Assembly: GCA_964467935.1 (NCBI GenBank) | Contig: CAYYKK010000312.1 | Location: forward strand, 1 to 8,718 | Direction of reading: 5' to 3' | Source: CAYYKK01 sp964467935 | GTDB taxonomy: Bacteria; Myxococcota_A; Polyangia; Polyangiales; Polyangiaceae | Length of the DNA stretch: 8,718 nucleotides | In this document: one piece after another, positions 6,302-8,718 of the stretch | How the letters are laid out: the number at the start of each line of letters is the position of its first letter | How positions within the stretch are numbered: position 1 is the first letter of the stretch | Translations under genes and position numbers: made by a program | Notes under the pieces: model-generated | The model's database searches: none | Told to the model about the DNA's origin: nothing | Seen by the model: the letters and a program-made list of their open reading frames with translations, nothing else

Positions 6302-7921
6302 GTGACCCAGGCTCCCTCCGACAACAACATCGCACCGGGCACCATCCTGGCGGGCAAGTACCGTGTCGCGCGCGTCCTCGGGCGCGGAGGCATGGGCGTG
6401 GTCGTCGAAGCCCATCACATCCAGCTCGACGACAGGGTGGCGCTCAAGTTCCTCCTGCCCGAGTACGCGACGCACCCGGAGGCCTCCGAGCGGTTCCTCC
6501 GCGAGGCGCGCGCGGCGGTGAAGATCAAGAGCGAGCACGTCGCGCGCGTGTCCGACGTCGGCACGCTGGAGACCGGCGCGCCGTACATGGTGATGGAGTA
6601 CTTGAACGGCACCGATCTCTCGAGCCTCCTCGAGAAGAACGGTCCGATGCCGCTCCAGGACGCGGTCGACTACGTCATCCAGGGCTGCGAGGCGATCAAC
6701 GAGGCGCACACCTACGGCATCGTCCATCGCGACATCAAGCCGGCGAACCTGTTCCTGACGAAGCGCCCCGACGGCAGCCCCATGGTGAAGGTGCTCGACT
6801 TCGGCATCTCGAAGACCGTGGGCGCGGGCGTCGACGGCCTCACGAAGACGACGGCCACGATGGGCTCGGCGCTCTACATGTCCCCCGAGCAGATGCGCCA
6901 GTCGCGCTCGGTCGACAGCCGCACGGACATCTACTCGATGGGCATCACGCTCTACGAGCTCTTGGCGGGCAAGCAGCCGTTCTACGCGAACACGCTCCCC
7001 GAGCTCTGCGCCGAGGTGCTCACGGGCACGCCGACGCCGCTCCGCGAGGTGCGGAGCGATCTGCCCCCGGACTTCGCCGCCGTGCTCGAGCGCGCCTACG
7101 CGCGATCGCTCGAGCAGCGCTACCAGAGCATCACCGAGTTCGTCTTCGCGCTCGCGGCCTACGCGCCCGCGCGCAGCCAAGAGACGCTCGATCGTTTCGC
7201 ACGGCTCGCGAACGTCCAGGCGCCGCAGGCCGGTCGCGTCGATCCGCGCGCGTCGGCGCCGCAGCTCGGGGCCTACCATCAGCCGCTCGGACCAGTGCCG
7301 GCGCAAGGACAGCCGGGTCAGCCGTTCCAGCAGCAAATCCAGGCCGGGCCGTACAACGCGAACATCCCGCACAGCCAACGCTCGACGGCGGCGTTCGCGG
7401 CGGGACCGCCGATCGGCAGCCAGACCGCCGGGCCCGCGACGTTCTCCACGACCGGCGCGTCGAAGCCGAGCGGCGGAGGCGGCGCGGCGATCGGCATCGC
7501 GGCGGGCGTGCTCTTCCTGCTCGCGATCGGCGGAGGCGGCGGCTACTTCTATTTCACGAAGCAGAAGGCCGCTGCGGCCGCGAACAACGCGGCGTCGTCG
7601 CAGGTCGAGCCGGCGACGTCGAGCGAGGCCCCGAAGGGCGCCGACCCGGAGCCCGCGAAGAGCGCGGAGCCCGCCGCGTCGCCGCCGCCCACCGAGTCGG
7701 CGACCGCCGCGCCGAGCGCGAGCGCGTCGGCGGCGAGCGCCTCTTCCCCGTCGTCCACCAAACCTGATAAGCCCACCACGACGACGAAGCCGAAGCCTGG
7801 CGAGACCACCAAGCCCACGGCCCCCGTCGAGACCGCGAAGCCGGTCGAAGCAGCGAAGCCACCCCCGCCCACCACCACTTCGAAACCCACGGACTCCGAC
7901 AATGGCTTTGGACATCGCTAA
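6302..7921 (+). CDS. Transmembrane Ser/Thr protein kinase (PknB-type) with Lys-Pro-rich outer tail
   Basis: The N-terminal 280 residues form a complete Hanks-type kinase. They include the glycine loop LGRGGMGVV (26-34), ATP-binding Lys49 in VALKFL, helix-C Glu68, catalytic HRDIKPAN (142-149), DFG (166-168), activation-segment SPE (194-196) and DIYSMGITLYELLAG. All catalytic residues are intact, so it should be active. A Gln/Pro/Ala-rich linker (about 300-390) leads to one Gly-rich membrane helix (about 395-418). A 120-residue Ala/Ser/Pro/Thr tail follows, with eight KP pairs near its end. By topology the kinase is cytoplasmic and the tail periplasmic; no PASTA domain is present. The GTG start at 6302 precedes the usual APGTILAGKYRV entry. 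AAGGG is only two bases upstream, an unusually tight spacing. The gene overlaps the following TPR gene by 20 bases, suggesting one transcript and a shared signalling or envelope role. Its substrates are unknown. Confidence 0.93.
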   Translation: MTQAPSDNNIAPGTILAGKYRVARVLGRGGMGVVVEAHHIQLDDRVALKFLLPEYATHPEASERFLREARAAVKIKSEHVARVSDVGTLETGAPYMVMEYLNGTDLSSLLEKNGPMPLQDAVDYVIQGCEAINEAHTYGIVHRDIKPANLFLTKRPDGSPMVKVLDFGISKTVGAGVDGLTKTTATMGSALYMSPEQMRQSRSVDSRTDIYSMGITLYELLAGKQPFYANTLPELCAEVLTGTPTPLREVRSDLPPDFAAVLERAYARSLEQRYQSITEFVFALAAYAPARSQETLDRFARLANVQAPQAGRVDPRASAPQLGAYHQPLGPVPAQGQPGQPFQQQIQAGPYNANIPHSQRSTAAFAAGPPIGSQTAGPATFSTTGASKPSGGGGAAIGIAAGVLFLLAIGGGGGYFYFTKQKAAAAANNAASSQVEPATSSEAPKGADPEPAKSAEPAASPPPTESATAAPSASASAASASSPSSTKPDKPTTTTKPKPGETTKPTAPVETAKPVEAAKPPPPTTTSKPTDSDNGFGHR

Positions 7922-8300
7922 GCGCTTCCACCTCGCCGTTCCCGCTCTCCTCGTCGCTGCCGCCATCGCCTCCACCGCGCCGAGCGCGTGGGCGGGCGGG
8001 GGCAACACCGTCACCGCGGAGTCGCTCTTCCAGGCGGGTCAGGACGCGATGAAGGCCGGGGACTTCAAGAAGGCGTGCGACAACTTCGCCGCGAGCCAGA
8101 AGGCCGATCCGAGCGTCGGCACGCTCCTGAACCTCGCGCTCTGCAACGAGAAGCAGGGCAACGTCGCGACCGCGTGGGCGACGTACATGGAGGCCTCCAG
8201 CCTCGCGAAGCAGAAGGGCGACAACGAGCGTGACGGCGTCGCCACCGAGCACGCGAACGGGTTGAAGCCGAAGCTCTCGATGGTGAACCATCCGTCGTAG
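7902..8300 (+). CDS. Exported TPR/PEGA-type protein, N-terminal part (frame broken at an assembly join)
   Basis: The protein begins with a Sec signal peptide (positive n-region, AVPALLVAAAIAS, cleavage after SAWA at residue 31). A tetratricopeptide-like helical region follows: ESLFQAGQDAMKAGDFKKAC, then DPSVGTLLNLALCNEKQGN and AWATYMEA. The two Cys (59 and 81) occupy positions commonly kept in this myxobacterial family. Authentic sequence ends about base 8280 (GLKPKLS). The last residues, MVNHPS and the stop at 8298-8300, come from foreign sequence next to the gap. When base 8259 is joined to 8397 the frame continues as SRLTVSM into a PEGA-like domain (see the entry at 8397). The protein probably binds partners in the periplasm or cell wall. 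Its ATG lies inside the end of the kinase gene in another frame, so coupling to the kinase is likely. The ribosome-binding site is weak. Confidence 0.8.
   Translation: MALDIAKRFHLAVPALLVAAAIASTAPSAWAGGGNTVTAESLFQAGQDAMKAGDFKKACDNFAASQKADPSVGTLLNLALCNEKQGNVATAWATYMEASSLAKQKGDNERDGVATEHANGLKPKLSMVNHPS
8260..8280 (+). repeat. First copy of the 21-base duplication flanking the gap
   Basis: These 21 bases (starting GGTTGAAGCC, ending GCTCTCGA) recur exactly at 8397-8417. Here they are part of the TPR gene (residues GLKPKLS). Read on the minus strand they also encode ESFGFN at the end of the epimerase fragment. A short word shared by two unrelated genes is a classic site of a wrong join. Confidence 0.9.
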
Positions 8301-8386
8301 CCCACCTCCCGGATGGCGGAAAACACAGGACCCCACTCGACGTGCCCGCTGCCGGGAATGCCGCGATCGTTCTCGCAAGCGTGAAC
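8260..8386 (-). pseudogene. Misplaced fragment of a sugar isomerase/epimerase (TIM barrel)
   Basis: The minus strand from 8386 reads about 42 codons: VHACENDRGIPGSGHVEW, then VFSAIREVGYDGWFTIESFGFN. This resembles the C-terminal part of the xylose-isomerase-like sugar phosphate isomerase/epimerase family (D-tagatose/D-psicose 3-epimerase relatives). There, a segment like ENDRGxxGxGHVxW is followed by a GYDGW-IESF strand. It has no start, stop or catalytic context of its own. It begins at the Ns and ends in the 21-base word shared with the TPR gene. I read it as sequence from elsewhere in the genome (or another genome) brought in by the assembler, not a real gene remnant at this locus. Beyond 8260 the same open minus frame is only antisense to the TPR gene. 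Confidence 0.75.
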
Positions 8387-8396
8387 NNNNNNNNNN
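8387..8396. other. Scaffold gap of ten Ns
   Basis: Ten undetermined bases. The round number suggests a placeholder, not a measured distance. The sequence on each side does not belong together: an epimerase fragment lies to the left and the continuation of the TPR gene to the right. Confidence 0.98.
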
Positions 8397-8417
8397 GGTT
8401 GAAGCCGAAGCTCTCGA
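8397..8417 (+). repeat. Second copy of the 21-base duplication flanking the gap
   Basis: Identical to 8260-8280, but followed by GGCTCACGG, which continues the TPR-PEGA reading frame. The first copy is followed by TGGTGAACC, which belongs to the epimerase fragment. This copy therefore marks the true continuation of the gene. Confidence 0.9.
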
Positions 8418-8718
8418 GGCTCACGGTCAGCATGCAGCGCCCGCCGCCTGGGCTCGTCATCACGCGCGACGGCATCGATCTCGGCGAAGGCGCGCTCGGC
8501 ACGGCGCTGCCGATCGATCCGGGTCAGCACGTCATCGAGGCGACGGCGAAGGGCTTCAAGAAGGCCTCGAAGACGGTGAACATCGGCAAGGAAGCCGCCG
8601 TGCAGGCCATCGAGATCCCCGCGCTCGAGGTCGCTCCTCCCGAGGAGCAGGGCCCGGGCCCCGGTGGCGTCGCTCCGGCGCCGAGCGGGCCGAACACCGG
8701 GCCCATGCTCGGCGGCGG
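8397..8718 (+). CDS. TPR/PEGA-type protein, continuation after the gap (PEGA-like domain, cut by the window edge)
   Basis: From codon TTG at 8399 the frame is open to the right edge: LKPKLSRLTVSMQRPPPGLV, then ITRDGIDLGEGALGTALPID, PGQHVIEATAKGF and KKASKTVNIGKEA. The 'RDG...LG...PIDPGxHxIEAxAxG' pattern is that of a PEGA-like beta-domain, found in surface and periplasmic proteins and typically seen after TPR regions in myxobacteria. A Pro/Gly-rich linker follows (EEQGPGPGGVAPAPSGPNTG), probably ahead of further sequence beyond the window. It has no start of its own. It is the downstream part of the gene that starts at 7902, separated only by the faulty join. The domain assignment rests on pattern recognition. 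Confidence 0.75.

Noticed and set aside
6275..6302. A sigma-54-like site (GG then GC ten bases apart) or a TTGGTT/TAGCCT promoter just before the kinase GTG
   Set aside because: Only the GG/GC pair fits sigma-54, and the other consensus bases are missing. The sigma-70-like pair is weak. Either would imply a leaderless transcript, which cannot be supported from sequence alone.
5287..7767. An 826-residue plus-strand open frame overlapping the lipoprotein and kinase genes
   Set aside because: It is Arg/Pro-rich throughout, lacks domain motifs and crosses the terminator at 6198. The real genes lie in the other frames.
7690..7900. Repetitive Ala/Ser/Thr/Lys/Pro-coding stretch as a possible tandem DNA repeat
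   Set aside because: The repetition is at the amino-acid level with variable codons and spacing; there is no regular DNA repeat unit.
5528..8014. An 828-residue minus-strand open frame opposite the lipoprotein, kinase and TPR genes
   Set aside because: It is an Arg/Leu/Ala-rich antisense frame without recognisable motifs, and it opposes intact genes with clear signatures.
8039..8386. A minus-strand gene running from the gap through the TPR gene
   Set aside because: Only 8260-8386 looks like a real protein (epimerase). To the left of 8260 the frame is simply antisense to the TPR gene.

Overview
This window is very GC-rich and its codons mostly end in G or C. It carries a gene type common in myxobacteria: a Ser/Thr kinase fused to an extracytoplasmic tail, next to a secreted TPR/PEGA-like protein with the motif ACxxFxxSxxxDPSxGTLLNLAxC. 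A large-genome Myxococcota, probably of the Polyangia/Sorangiineae type, is the best fit. This is inferred from gene content and base composition, not from a database match.

Left arm (1-2758, minus strand). A tight three-gene operon reads right to left: a TssL/DotU-like membrane protein (GTG start at 2758), a shortened TssM/IcmF-like GTPase (start at 2114), and an M14 zinc carboxypeptidase (GTG start at 1041, running off the left edge). Both junctions are 4-base stop/start overlaps (ATGA and GTGA), so translation is probably coupled. The TssM-like protein has only the cytoplasmic GTPase region and one C-terminal membrane helix. It lacks the usual first two helices and the large periplasmic domain. 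This is the most unusual functional content of the window.

Centre (2759-4372). A 242-base divergent intergenic region with a perfect 9-bp inverted repeat precedes enolase (eno, plus strand). All expected catalytic and metal-binding residues are present, and a strong 12-bp-stem terminator follows.

Right arm (4373-8718, plus strand). First comes a lipoprotein built from propeller-like repeats, whose Shine-Dalgarno sequence lies inside a hairpin. A hairpin terminator follows, then a membrane-anchored Ser/Thr protein kinase with a Lys-Pro-rich outer tail. The kinase overlaps by 20 bases the start of an exported TPR plus PEGA-like protein. Kinase and TPR protein are probably co-expressed.

Caution on 8260-8417. 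The TPR gene is interrupted by what looks like an assembly error. An exact 21-base sequence occurs on both sides of a ten-N gap. The bases between the first copy and the gap encode, on the minus strand, a piece of an unrelated sugar isomerase/epimerase. Joining base 8259 to base 8397 restores one continuous TPR-PEGA reading frame. No tRNA, rRNA, CRISPR array, insertion sequence or attachment site was seen.

Across all genes, Asp codons are almost always GAC, except before a codon starting with C, where GAT (giving GATC) dominates. The hexamer CGATCG is strongly over-represented.
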